DNA of 64,000 bases from an uncultured bacterium (GTDB taxonomy: Bacteria; Cyanobacteriota; Vampirovibrionia; Gastranaerophilales; Gastranaerophilaceae): NCBI GenBank assembly GCA_949296355.1, contig CASFPS010000008.1, positions 62,001 through 126,000 on the forward strand, written 5' to 3'. Positions 34,410-42,558 of the stretch are shown piece after piece (within the stretch, counting starts at the first letter, position 1; each line of letters starts with the position of its first letter). A program made the translations under genes and the position numbers. Under the pieces are notes generated by a model. It ran no database searches and was not told where the DNA came from. It saw only the letters and a list, made by a program, of their open reading frames with translations.

Positions 34410-35258
34410 TTAAACTTCCGGAAACTCATCCAGAATAAATAACCCCAAACGTCCTTCTCTGAAATCTTTTAATACATAAATTGCCGTCCGCTCAGTATCC
34501 GGAGATTCGCCTTTTATAATCCATTTTCGTGCAAGCGCAATATTTTCAAGCGTCAAATTATCAACTTTATAATAATCTTTAACTTCCTGTTTATCAGCCA
34601 GCATATTCAAAAGCGCCTTTGCAACATGCTCGGGAGAATACGCGTTTTCCGACACAGAACTTACAAACGCAAGCTTAGCTGCCTGTTCCTGATCATCCTG
34701 ACGGGTCGGAATTATCCCCGGAGTATCCAGAAGGTCCAGTTTAGGATTAATCCTGACCCACTGCTGCTGACGCGTAACTCCTGCCTTTGCCCCAATCTTT
34801 GTCTTGGAAGATTTTGTAAGCTTATTAATCACGCTGGATTTCCCGACATTCGGCATTCCGACCACCATAGCCCTTGCCGGTCGTCTCAAAAGCCCTTTTG
34901 CCATAAGCGCCTGAATCTTCGGCTCACTTAATTCTACCGCCGTTTTAACTACCAGATTTAAGTCCTTGTTTCCTTTTGCTTCCGTAACAATAACAGGACA
35001 TTCTGTTGTTTTTTTAAGATATTCTACCCATTTTTTAAGCTCGTTTTTATCAACAAGATCTGCTTTATTCAACAAAAGAAGCCTTGGTTTATCACCCAAG
35101 AGCTTCTTAATGTTTGAATAACTGCTTGATAGAGGTAATCTGCTGTCACGTACTTCTATAATTACATCAACTAAATTTAATTTTTCTTTAAGCTGACGTT
35201 CTGCTTTTGCAATATGACCGGGATACCAGTGAATATGCAAGTTTGATTTACTCACCAT
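34410..35258 (-). CDS. rbgA: Ribosome biogenesis GTPase (YlqF/RbgA)
   Basis: This 282-aa circularly permuted GTPase needed for 50S assembly has motifs in the order G4 (LLNKADLVDK), G1 (GMPNVGKSSVINKL), G3 (LLDTPGII), which identifies the YlqF class. WYPGHIAKA near the N-terminus is the family's opening, so the start is placed at 35258 (AGGGGG before it); a TTG start at 35318 would add 20 uncharacteristic residues. It lies downstream of rplS on the same strand, the usual neighbourhood. The last residues FILDEFPEV are intact. Confidence 0.92.
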   Translation of the reverse strand: MVSKSNLHIHWYPGHIAKAERQLKEKLNLVDVIIEVRDSRLPLSSSYSNIKKLLGDKPRLLLLNKADLVDKNELKKWVEYLKKTTECPVIVTEAKGNKDLNLVVKTAVELSEPKIQALMAKGLLRRPARAMVVGMPNVGKSSVINKLTKSSKTKIGAKAGVTRQQQWVRINPKLDLLDTPGIIPTRQDDQEQAAKLAFVSSVSENAYSPEHVAKALLNMLADKQEVKDYYKVDNLTLENIALARKWIIKGESPDTERTAIYVLKDFREGRLGLFILDEFPEV

Positions 35259-35341
35259 TTCCCCCTTTTGCTGACTTTCCGGAATAATGACAACAGGCTG
35301 GCTAGTTTCAATTACCAATCCTGTACATTACCCCTTTACCA

Positions 35342-35692
35342 TTATCTTTTTTCGATTTTTTCCTTAATACGTGTAGCTTTGCCTGAACGTTCTCTTAAAT
35401 AGTACAATTTAGCGCGTTTTACATCACCTTTTCTCTGAACAGTGATTTTATCAATACGCGGAGAGTGTACTAAGAATACACGTTCTACACCAACGCCCTG
35501 GAATACTTTTCTTACCGTAATAGTTTTATTAATACCTGAACCGTGTTCAGCAATAATAGTACCTTCGTAAGCCTGTATTCTTTCTTTGTTACCTTCAATA
35601 ATTTTAACGAATACACGGACAGTGTCGCCGGGATTCATATCCGGCAATTCTCTTGTTGTATATTCTGCTTCTAAATTCTTAATAATAGGATT
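35342..35692 (-). CDS. rplS: 50S ribosomal protein L19
   Basis: This 116-aa L19 lies at the 30S-50S interface. The family pattern is complete: [63 protein letters not shown], then [24 protein letters not shown]. The ATG at 35692 has AAGGA 9 bases before it; the longer frame to 35767 is rejected. It is followed by rbgA. Confidence 0.97.
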   Translation of the reverse strand, partial: NPIIKNLEAEYTTRELPDMNPGDTVRVFVKIIEGNKERIQAYEGTIIAEHGSGINKTITVRKVFQGVGVERVFLVHSPRIDKITVQRKGDVKRAKLYYLRERSGKATRIKEKIEKR

Positions 35693-35898
35693 CATTTTGC
35701 TATTCCTTATATTTTGACTAACTGTACATTTTACATTTATCATAAATAAAACAAAATCTAAATACAAGTAGTTTTAGAGATTTTTAAAACAATTGTAAAC
35801 ATTTTTTTACTTTTGTAACATTTTGTTCTAGAATTAACAAAAAGAAATCTTTACAATTTTTATAACACTGACCGAATATAAATTGAAAGGGTTTTATT

Positions 35899-37341
35899 TT
35901 GAATCCGATTGTATCAGGGAAATTTACGACAGCACTGACCAAAATGACAAAAGCTGACGCTCTTGCGCCGATTGTTGCGTTAGAGGGTACTGTTGTTGCC
36001 GGAAGAACTTATCAGGCTTACAAAAGAGGCAAGTGGGACGAGGCAAGGGAGCGTTTTATTGAAGAAACAATGGGTTCTATAGTCTGGTTATGCGGTGTCG
36101 GAGCAATGAATAAACTCGGGGATAAAGTTGTTGCAAAAATTCTAAAATCCGGGGGCAAAAATTTTGATGTCGGAACGGATAAAATCCTCAGAACGCCGTT
36201 TGAAAACTTTATGACCAAAGTTGCTCCGAAAGGCTTTAATTCAAAACAGGTTGCATTAATTAAAGGAGCAAAAGTTCTTACAAGTATTATTATAACCAAC
36301 CTGTTTATAGGATTTGTAGTTCCGAAAGTAAATCAGGCACTTACAAGACACGTTATTCATAACAGAAATAATGCTGCCGAAAATAAATCTTCTCAAAATC
36401 CTTCATTTAAAGGCGGCGGAATTAGTGCAATAAATGCTTTTACAAACGCTATAGAAAATACTAATACAGGAAAACTCCTTTCAAGCGATGTCGGGATTGC
36501 CGGCGGCAGAATGTATAATGCCAGAACAAAAGAAGAAAGAAGAGAAGTTGCAATACGTGATATCGGCTCTATTTATTTCTATATGTGGGCACAGGGGCAT
36601 GTTATCAATTTGATGAACCTTGTAGAGTCCGGAAAAGCCTCAAGACTTAATCCGTCAACTGCCCAGCTTCTGACCGGTCATCTTGCAGAATTTTTACAGG
36701 ACAGGGAAATGAGTGTTGAAGAATTCAGAAAAGCTGTACTGGGACAAAATGTAACACTTCCTGCCGGATTTGAATTTGAAACGGCTAAGCAATCAGGCTG
36801 GGATAAATTCCTAAAGAAACAGCCGCTTGAAGTTATTAAGCTGAGTGAAGTGGAAAAAACAGAAAAGAATCCGGAAATTTTATCAAGAGCAAGAGAGATG
36901 GCAAAATTGCAGCCTGAGAGAGTCGGCGAAGCCGTACTTACAAAGCAGCAGTTAATTGATGTATATAATAAAGCTGAAATAAACAAACCGGAATTGCTGG
37001 ACAAAATTTTCACGGAATTTACGGGCGGAGCGCACAAAGAAGAATACCGGTATATTTCAAATAAAAAGCTTTACAAATTAAAATCCGAGATGGAGCAATA
37101 TGTGGATACCCTATGCAAATCCGCAAAAGACGGGAAAATCACGAAGGAAGTTCTTTCAAAAGCGCAGAAGAAAAACCTTGGTTTAAGCTGTCTGAATTTC
37201 ATTACAGGTTTTGGATTTGCAGCAGCAATGCTTTCAACATATATTCCTAAAATCCAGTATTATGTAACCAAAAAGACTACAGGTGTAGACGCATTCCCCG
37301 GAACTTATAATTACAAAGAGCATAAAGTTATGGATGCATAA
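35899..37341 (+). CDS. Membrane-associated protein with duplicated module and F-K-G-G motif, unknown function
   Basis: The 480-aa product has two related halves. AGRTYQAYKRGKWDEARERF...MGSIVWLCGVGAMNKL (about 33-73) parallels AGGRMYNARTKEERREVAIRDIGSIYFYMW (about 201-230), and SFKGGG (169-174) sits between them. Hydrophobic segments include SIIITNLFIGFVVPKV and the C-terminal FITGFGFAAAMLSTYIP. The start is TTG with AAAGGG upstream. Layout and Gly/Lys-rich segments recall the 17407 protein, so the two may be distant paralogs (inference). The function is unknown. Confidence 0.7.
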   Translation: MNPIVSGKFTTALTKMTKADALAPIVALEGTVVAGRTYQAYKRGKWDEARERFIEETMGSIVWLCGVGAMNKLGDKVVAKILKSGGKNFDVGTDKILRTPFENFMTKVAPKGFNSKQVALIKGAKVLTSIIITNLFIGFVVPKVNQALTRHVIHNRNNAAENKSSQNPSFKGGGISAINAFTNAIENTNTGKLLSSDVGIAGGRMYNARTKEERREVAIRDIGSIYFYMWAQGHVINLMNLVESGKASRLNPSTAQLLTGHLAEFLQDREMSVEEFRKAVLGQNVTLPAGFEFETAKQSGWDKFLKKQPLEVIKLSEVEKTEKNPEILSRAREMAKLQPERVGEAVLTKQQLIDVYNKAEINKPELLDKIFTEFTGGAHKEEYRYISNKKLYKLKSEMEQYVDTLCKSAKDGKITKEVLSKAQKKNLGLSCLNFITGFGFAAAMLSTYIPKIQYYVTKKTTGVDAFPGTYNYKEHKVMDA

Positions 37342-37860
37342 CCGTTATCTTAGTAATTTCCTAGTTTCCTAAAGACCATTTCAGTTTATTGATAGACTAA
37401 ATCTACGCTGCTCACTGACTGCCAGTGCACCTCCCCTCACCCCTTGTGGGAGAGGGTTAGGGAGAGGGGCTGAACAATAGAATGACAATACGCATTCCTT
37501 CCATTTTGAGGGAAGCGGATTGTCGGCAGAGAGCGGAGGAACTTTGCGTGAGCAAAGTCCGTAGGCTCGTTTATTGCCGACAAACAAGCAGGTTAGGATG
37601 GGTGATAACTATGTAATTACTATCACCCTCTCCAGCTCTCCCTCATTGAGGGAGAGTGTGCGGCAGCGTTCTTTGGTCTCGGCAATAACAGAGCGACAAC
37701 GCGCATTCCTTCCCTTTTGAGGGAAGGTTAGGATGGGTGATTGTTAGAATGATATTCTACCCCTCACCCGCATCTGTAGCTTTCGCGCAGCTCAAGCACA
37801 TCTGCTCCCTCTCCCCAATGGGGCGAGGGGAAATGCGTTAATCAAACGTCAGCGCGTATT
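37342..37860. repeat. Dispersed-repeat block 6 (non-coding)
   Basis: About 520 bases of CCCCTCACCCCTTGTGGGAGAGGGTTAGGGAGAGGGG-type elements (37428-37468), a CCCTCTCCAGCTCTCCCTCATTGAGGGAGAG element near 37627-37655, two CATTCCTTCC..TTTTGAGGGAAG copies (about 37491-37512 and 37704-37725), and CCCCTCACCCGCATCTG...CCCTCTCCCC...GGGGCGAGGGG (37761-37830). There is no GGGGTAAAT unit here and no gene. Confidence 0.7.
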
Positions 37861-37897
37861 CTTATTAAATTATTTATTCTTTTGTAAACAATTGTAA

Positions 37898-37935
37898 AGA
37901 AAAAAACAAGTCGTGAAATCGGGCTTGTTTTTTTT
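37898..37935 (+). terminator. Terminator-like hairpin in the repeat block
   Basis: AAAAAACAAG with CTTGTTTTTTTT forms a stem around GTGAAATC, followed by a T-run. It lies about 560 bp after the 35899 gene and just before the promoter region of the 37977 peptide, so it insulates the peptide gene. Confidence 0.7.
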
Positions 37936-37976
37936 ACTTTATATATGTGTAAACACAATTAGTAAGGATTAAGGTT

Positions 37977-38333
37977 ATGCTAACAGTAAGTTCTTCAGAC
38001 GAAAAACAAAGCACCTGCTTCAAATTCATCGGGGCAGACTCTACTCCTAAGACAACTCATTTGATTTCAAATAACACATCGCTCATCAGCTCAACCCCGG
38101 AGGGCGGCGGTGCTGATACCTGCAGTTTTTATTCAGGTCCGAGTGATGCAACAATTATGGCATTTGGAGAAAGCTGTGAGACAATCGGAGCAATAGCTTA
38201 TTCAGGAGCTGAATCCTGCGGCTCAATTGCATACTCAGGAGGCGCTGAGTCTTGCGGATCTATAGCTTCTGCATCGGTTTCGGTTTCCTCCGGCGGAGGC
38301 TTCTCCGGAGGAGGATGCAGCTACTCTTGCTAA
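37977..38333 (+). CDS. Cys/Ser/Gly-rich repeat peptide, RiPP-precursor-like
   Basis: The 118-aa product has a charged N-terminal third and a C-terminal half made of related units: GESCETIGAIAYSG, GAESCGSIAYSG, GAESCGSIASAS. It closes with a Gly/Ser-rich tail, GGGFSGGGCSYSC. There are eight Cys residues, no membrane segment and no signal peptide. A leader followed by a Cys/Ser/Thr-rich core resembles ribosomally made modified peptide precursors, but no modification enzyme is nearby, so this is only a resemblance. AAGGATTAAGG precedes the ATG and an own terminator follows. A TGTGTAAACACA palindrome lies about 25 bases upstream. Confidence 0.6.
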   Translation: MLTVSSSDEKQSTCFKFIGADSTPKTTHLISNNTSLISSTPEGGGADTCSFYSGPSDATIMAFGESCETIGAIAYSGAESCGSIAYSGGAESCGSIASASVSVSSGGGFSGGGCSYSC

Positions 38334-38367
38334 TCAAGACTTCTAATCAACTTAATTTGTTATACAG

Positions 38368-38395
38368 CCGGTATAAAAAACCGGTTTCTTTTTTT
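38368..38395 (+). terminator. Intrinsic terminator after the Cys-rich peptide
   Basis: CCGGT (38368-38372) pairs with ACCGG (38380-38384), followed by TTTCTTTTTTT. It separates the peptide from pilT. Confidence 0.75.
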
Positions 38396-38455
38396 GTAAA
38401 GTTATTGTCAAAATAAAAAAATAATGTTACGATTTAATATATAGAGGAGAGATGT

Positions 38456-39553
38456 ATGGAAGAGATTTTTAGCATTATACAGTTTTTAAAACAGGCAGTT
38501 AAAACAGGTGCTTCAGACGAGCATTTGATGGTAGGGCATTCACCGTATTTAAGGATTAACGGCTTTATTAAGAAGGCAAACACCACGCCGTTAACAAAAG
38601 AAGATATTGATAATGCAATATTGGACATTGCTCCTACTACAATCCGGGATAAAATTTTAACCCTGTGTGACGTTGACTTTATGTATGAAATAAAGGGCTA
38701 TTCCCGATTCAGAATCAATTATAACAGACAGCTTGGCATGCCGGCGCTTGTTATAAGAAATATTCCATACAAAATACCTTCACTCAAAGATTTGAATCTG
38801 CCGGATGTAATGCCAAACATTATTGATCATCCAAACGGTATCATTCTGGTTACAGGTCCTACAGGCTGCGGTAAATCCACAACAATTGCTTCTTTAATTA
38901 ACCATATTAATGAAACCAAAGCAAAACATATTATCACTCTTGAAGATCCGGTTGAATATGTTTTTGAATGCAGAAACAGTATTATTTCCCAGCGTCAATT
39001 AGGTATTGATACCAGAACATTTACCGACGGTATAAAATATGCCTTAAGACAAGACCCTGATATACTCTTTATTGGTGAAATTCGAGACAGAGAAACGATG
39101 GCTGCCGCATTAAAAGCAGCAGAAACAGGGCACTTAGTACTTTCAACCCTGCATACAAATGACGCAGTACAAACAATCAACAGGGTTGTTAACATGTTTG
39201 ACGAAGCAAACAGGCATCTTATCAGAAGACAGCTTTCCGAAACATTAAGAGCAACAATTGCTCAAAAACTGGTATACTCTGAAAGACTGCAAAAACGTTT
39301 CCCTGCATGTGAAATTATGGTAGTTACTTCTACTGTCAAAGATTATCTGGTTAAGGATAATACTGAAAAGATTTATGATATTTTAAGAGAAAATACCGTT
39401 GATGATATGGTTACAATGAACTCTTCACTGGCAACACTGGTAAATAAAGAGTTTATTACACAACAAGAAGCCATCAACAATTCTAATGATGTTCCGGAAC
39501 TTGAAAAAATCTTCAGAGGCGTATACCTGGGTACAAAAGCTTATTATGAATAA
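38456..39553 (+). CDS. pilT: Type IV pilus retraction ATPase PilT
   Basis: This 365-aa hexameric ATPase depolymerises type IV pili for twitching or DNA uptake. GASDEHLMVGHSPYLRING is the family start. The P-loop is GPTGCGKSTTIA, with an Asp box TLEDPVEY, Walker B QDPDILFIGEIRD, and a His box TGHLVLSTLHTNDA. The retraction signature AIRNLIRE is not exact; a related EIMVVTSTVKDYLVKD segment is in its place, so a twitching-motility ATPase of the PilT/PilU group is the safest call. AGGAGAG precedes the ATG. recO overlaps it by 8 bp. Confidence 0.92.
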   Translation: MEEIFSIIQFLKQAVKTGASDEHLMVGHSPYLRINGFIKKANTTPLTKEDIDNAILDIAPTTIRDKILTLCDVDFMYEIKGYSRFRINYNRQLGMPALVIRNIPYKIPSLKDLNLPDVMPNIIDHPNGIILVTGPTGCGKSTTIASLINHINETKAKHIITLEDPVEYVFECRNSIISQRQLGIDTRTFTDGIKYALRQDPDILFIGEIRDRETMAAALKAAETGHLVLSTLHTNDAVQTINRVVNMFDEANRHLIRRQLSETLRATIAQKLVYSERLQKRFPACEIMVVTSTVKDYLVKDNTEKIYDILRENTVDDMVTMNSSLATLVNKEFITQQEAINNSNDVPELEKIFRGVYLGTKAYYE

Positions 39554-40310
39554 TTACGTTACGGAAGCAATTAACTTAAAATCATACAATTTAAACGATG
39601 CAGATAAAATCATTGTAATGTATTCCAAAGAAAACGGACTTATTAAAGGTGTTGCTAAAGGCATTAAAAAGCCTAAGAGCAAGCTTGGAGCCCGGATGGA
39701 TTTGCTCGTTGCAAATTCTCTGCAGCTTATAAAAGGTCGTTCAATGGATACAATTGTTCAGGCTCAGACTGTTAACCATTTTCGAAAAACCAGAGAAAAT
39801 ATGGATAAACTTATATTATCCTCTTATATTTCCGAGGTTGTTATGAATTTTGGGGAAGGCTCGGAATCCGCTTCAAAAGAAATTTATGAACTTTTGTATA
39901 AAGCCCTTGCAAGAATTGCGGAAGCTAAAGAAAAAAAGGACATGCTTATTGCAGCAATTAAATTTCAGCTTAAAATGCTTCTTATTATGGGATTCTGCGT
40001 TGAACTTGACACCTGCCTTTGCTGCCGTGAGCAAGTATTAGACGAAGAAATGTATTTTTCATCATCTATGGGCGGAATTATTTGCAAAGAATGCAATGAA
40101 CACCTTGGAGTCAGGTTAAAAATGCATAGTAAAATAAGAGATTTTTTGCAGGCAATGCTCCAGTTTGATTTTAATTATGAAAGCGACTATGACAGGAAAG
40201 CAACAGAAAAAATTTGTCAGGTTTGTTTTGACCTATTAGATGATTATATAAAAATTCACACAAATAAGCGCCAGAAGTCAGTAAAGCTGGTACATGAAAT
40301 GGCAGGCTAG
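39546..40310 (+). CDS. recO: DNA repair protein RecO
   Basis: This 254-aa recombination mediator loads RecA with RecR. An OB-fold N-terminus (VTEAINLKSYNLNDADKIIVMYSKENGLIKGVAKGIKKPKSKLGARMD) is followed by a helical domain and a four-Cys zinc site formed by CLCCREQ and ICKEC. The ATG at 39546 overlaps the last bases of pilT, which fixes the start. gatD follows 2 bp later. Confidence 0.92.
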   Translation: MNNYVTEAINLKSYNLNDADKIIVMYSKENGLIKGVAKGIKKPKSKLGARMDLLVANSLQLIKGRSMDTIVQAQTVNHFRKTRENMDKLILSSYISEVVMNFGEGSESASKEIYELLYKALARIAEAKEKKDMLIAAIKFQLKMLLIMGFCVELDTCLCCREQVLDEEMYFSSSMGGIICKECNEHLGVRLKMHSKIRDFLQAMLQFDFNYESDYDRKATEKICQVCFDLLDDYIKIHTNKRQKSVKLVHEMAG

Positions 40311-40312
40311 TT

Positions 40313-41017
40313 ATGAAAAAACTCAAACTTGCGCATTTGTATCCTAAACTTTTAAATATTTACGGAGATATCGGGAATATAATTACCATGAAAAAGCGCT
40401 GCGAATGGCGCGGAATAGAACTTGAAGTTAATGAAATAAATATTGGTGACACAATTGGCGGGCATGATATTTATTTTATCGGCGGCGGTCAGGACAGGGA
40501 GCAAATAGAGGTTTCTAAAGAATTACAGAAACATAAAAGTTTTTTGCAATCCGAACGTGACAGAATGGCGGTTTTTTTAGGAATTTGCGGCGGGTATCAG
40601 CTAATGGGGCATTATTACCAGCCTCATAAGGGTGATAAACTTTTGGGAATCAGCCTTCTTGATGCGTATACAGTTGCAGGCAATAAGCGCTTTATCGGAA
40701 ATGTTACAATAAAAACCGGGCTTGTAGAGCCGGATACATTAGTCGGTTTTGAAAACCATAGCGGACTTACCTATTTAGAAGGCTCAACCGAACCTATTGG
40801 CAAAGTTATTATTGGTAATGGCAATAACGGTCAGGACAATACAGAAGGTGCACGTTACAAGAACGTATTCGGAACTTATATGCATGGCTCTTTTCTGCCT
40901 AAAAACCCGCAATTTGCAGATTATCTTCTGGAGCTTGCACTCGGTTCTAAACCGGAGCCGTTGGAGGATACAATAGAAAATCTGGCTCACGCTTCACTTG
41001 TCGGAAAGAAATACTAA
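40313..41017 (+). CDS. gatD: Lipid II isoglutaminyl synthase, glutaminase subunit GatD
   Basis: This 234-aa class I glutamine amidotransferase is of the GatD (CobB/CobQ-like) type. With MurT it amidates the D-Glu of lipid II. The nucleophile elbow is FLGICGGYQLMG with the catalytic Cys, and FGTYMHGSFLPKNP provides the catalytic His. The usual neighbour murT is absent from the window, so it must lie elsewhere, or the partner differs. It is probably co-transcribed with recO. It converges on the TonB-domain gene with a 4-bp overlap. Confidence 0.85.
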   Translation: MKKLKLAHLYPKLLNIYGDIGNIITMKKRCEWRGIELEVNEINIGDTIGGHDIYFIGGGQDREQIEVSKELQKHKSFLQSERDRMAVFLGICGGYQLMGHYYQPHKGDKLLGISLLDAYTVAGNKRFIGNVTIKTGLVEPDTLVGFENHSGLTYLEGSTEPIGKVIIGNGNNGQDNTEGARYKNVFGTYMHGSFLPKNPQFADYLLELALGSKPEPLEDTIENLAHASLVGKKY

Positions 41018-41415
41018 TTTTTTATGTATCTCAATTCGACCTGCGTATTTACGCTATCACCCGGAAATTTTGCCGGCAGCGGTTTATAAGGAGCGCCAGT
41101 TTTAACTGCGTTAAGAACTGATGCATTAGCTTTTTCGTTAGTTGATTTAACAATAACAGGCTCAGTAATTTCACCGTTCTTTTTAACACGGAACTGGACA
41201 GTTACTTCATAATTAGTATTAGCTTTATACGGAGTCCAGTTATTGTGAACAGCATTAGGAAGGTATTCAAAATACTGGTTCAGGTTTTGAATTTCCGTTT
41301 GCTGTACAGCCTCCTTTGTCCTTTCAGATTTTGGAGGAATTACAATCTCTTCCGCCATTAATGATAACGGCATTATTAAAGCTGCTGCTAATAAAATAAA
41401 TTTAAGTTTTGACAT
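41014..41415 (-). CDS. Secreted TonB/TolA C-terminal-domain protein
   Basis: This 133-aa protein has a signal peptide (MSKLKFILLAAALIMPLSLMAEE), a charged linker, and a TonB C-terminal-like domain (YLPNAVHNNWTPYKANTNYEVTVQFRVKKNGEITEPVIVKSTNE ... AVKTGAPYKPLPAKFP). It lacks the Pro-rich periplasmic span and N-terminal anchor of true TonB, so a TolA-domain-like periplasmic protein is more likely. AGGAGG lies 9 bases before the ATG. Alr follows upstream on the same strand. Confidence 0.8.
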   Translation of the reverse strand: MSKLKFILLAAALIMPLSLMAEEIVIPPKSERTKEAVQQTEIQNLNQYFEYLPNAVHNNWTPYKANTNYEVTVQFRVKKNGEITEPVIVKSTNEKANASVLNAVKTGAPYKPLPAKFPGDSVNTQVELRYIKN

Positions 41416-41436
41416 CGCTTTTCCTCCTATATAATT

Positions 41437-42558
41437 TTATCTTACATAAATTCTCGGCAATCTTACCTTGAGCCTGCAGGTTAGTTCATAATTAATAGTA
41501 TGCAATATTTCTGCCCAACTATCAAGGGATAAATTTGAATCATCTAAAAGCGTGATTACATCGCCGACTTGAGCGTCCGCTTCTCCAAGGTCAAACATCA
41601 TCTGATCCATTGTAATATTTCCAATTTGTCTAACCTTTTGCCCGTTAATAAGCCCGTAAATCTTATTGGAAAGATTTCTGGAAACCCCGTCAGCGTAACC
41701 AATAGGTATTGTTGCGACCCTTGTCGGTTCGTAGGCAATAAATTTATGGGAATAACTTACGCCCTCACCCGCTTTTACCTCGTGAATATTGGTTATACGA
41801 CCTTTAAGTCCCATTACCTGCTTTAATTTAGGCTTGTAGTTAACCTCCGGAGGCAAATCCGGATAAAGCCCGTAAAGTGAAATTCCTACACGAACCATAT
41901 TTGATTTTATATCATAAGCAAAAGTTGCGGCAGTGTTTTGTATATGCAACAGAAGCCCTGTTGTATCAATATTGTCAATAACATTATGCCAGCGCTCAAT
42001 TTGTTTTTGGGTTTCCTCCGGCTCCTCGGCTGAAGCTAAATGCGTAAAAACACCTTCAAAGCTTACATAATCAGACTTGCGTACTTTTTCTATAAATTCT
42101 ACACCATCTTCAGAGCGCACACCGATTCTGTTCATGCCGGTATCTAGTTTAACATGGACTTTCGGTTTGATTCCGGTTCTTTCATAAACATCTTTGCAAG
42201 CTTCTAAATGCTCCGCATTAAATATTGAAAAAGCTATGTCGTTTTGGGCAGCAGATTCAATTGCCCAGAGCGGAATAGCGCCGACGACAAGAATCGGAGC
42301 GGTGATTTTTACTTTCCTTAAATCCAGCCCTTCATCAACTGATGAAACACCGAACGCGTCCACTCCTGATGCCAGCATAGTTTTTGCAATCATAGAAGCG
42401 CCGTGTCCATAGGCGTCTGCTTTTACGATAGCTAAAAACTTCTTATTTTTTGGAATCCCTTTTTTGATTTCCTGAATATTTTGCGCAAGAGACTCAAGAT
42501 TAATCTCAACCCACGCATCCTTGTGAATATTTACATTTGATTGTCTGACATTTTTCAT
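41437..42558 (-). CDS. alr: Alanine racemase
   Basis: This 373-aa PLP enzyme interconverts L- and D-Ala for peptidoglycan. The PLP lysine is in FLAIVKADAYGHGA near residue 46 and the second catalytic Tyr is in GEGVSYSHKF. The C-terminal beta domain (IPIGYADGVSRNLS and GNITMDQMMFDLG) is complete. It feeds Ddl (26096). The ATG overlaps the miaB stop by 4 bp, so miaB-alr form one operon read leftward. Confidence 0.96.
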   Translation of the reverse strand: MKNVRQSNVNIHKDAWVEINLESLAQNIQEIKKGIPKNKKFLAIVKADAYGHGASMIAKTMLASGVDAFGVSSVDEGLDLRKVKITAPILVVGAIPLWAIESAAQNDIAFSIFNAEHLEACKDVYERTGIKPKVHVKLDTGMNRIGVRSEDGVEFIEKVRKSDYVSFEGVFTHLASAEEPEETQKQIERWHNVIDNIDTTGLLLHIQNTAATFAYDIKSNMVRVGISLYGLYPDLPPEVNYKPKLKQVMGLKGRITNIHEVKAGEGVSYSHKFIAYEPTRVATIPIGYADGVSRNLSNKIYGLINGQKVRQIGNITMDQMMFDLGEADAQVGDVITLLDDSNLSLDSWAEILHTINYELTCRLKVRLPRIYVR

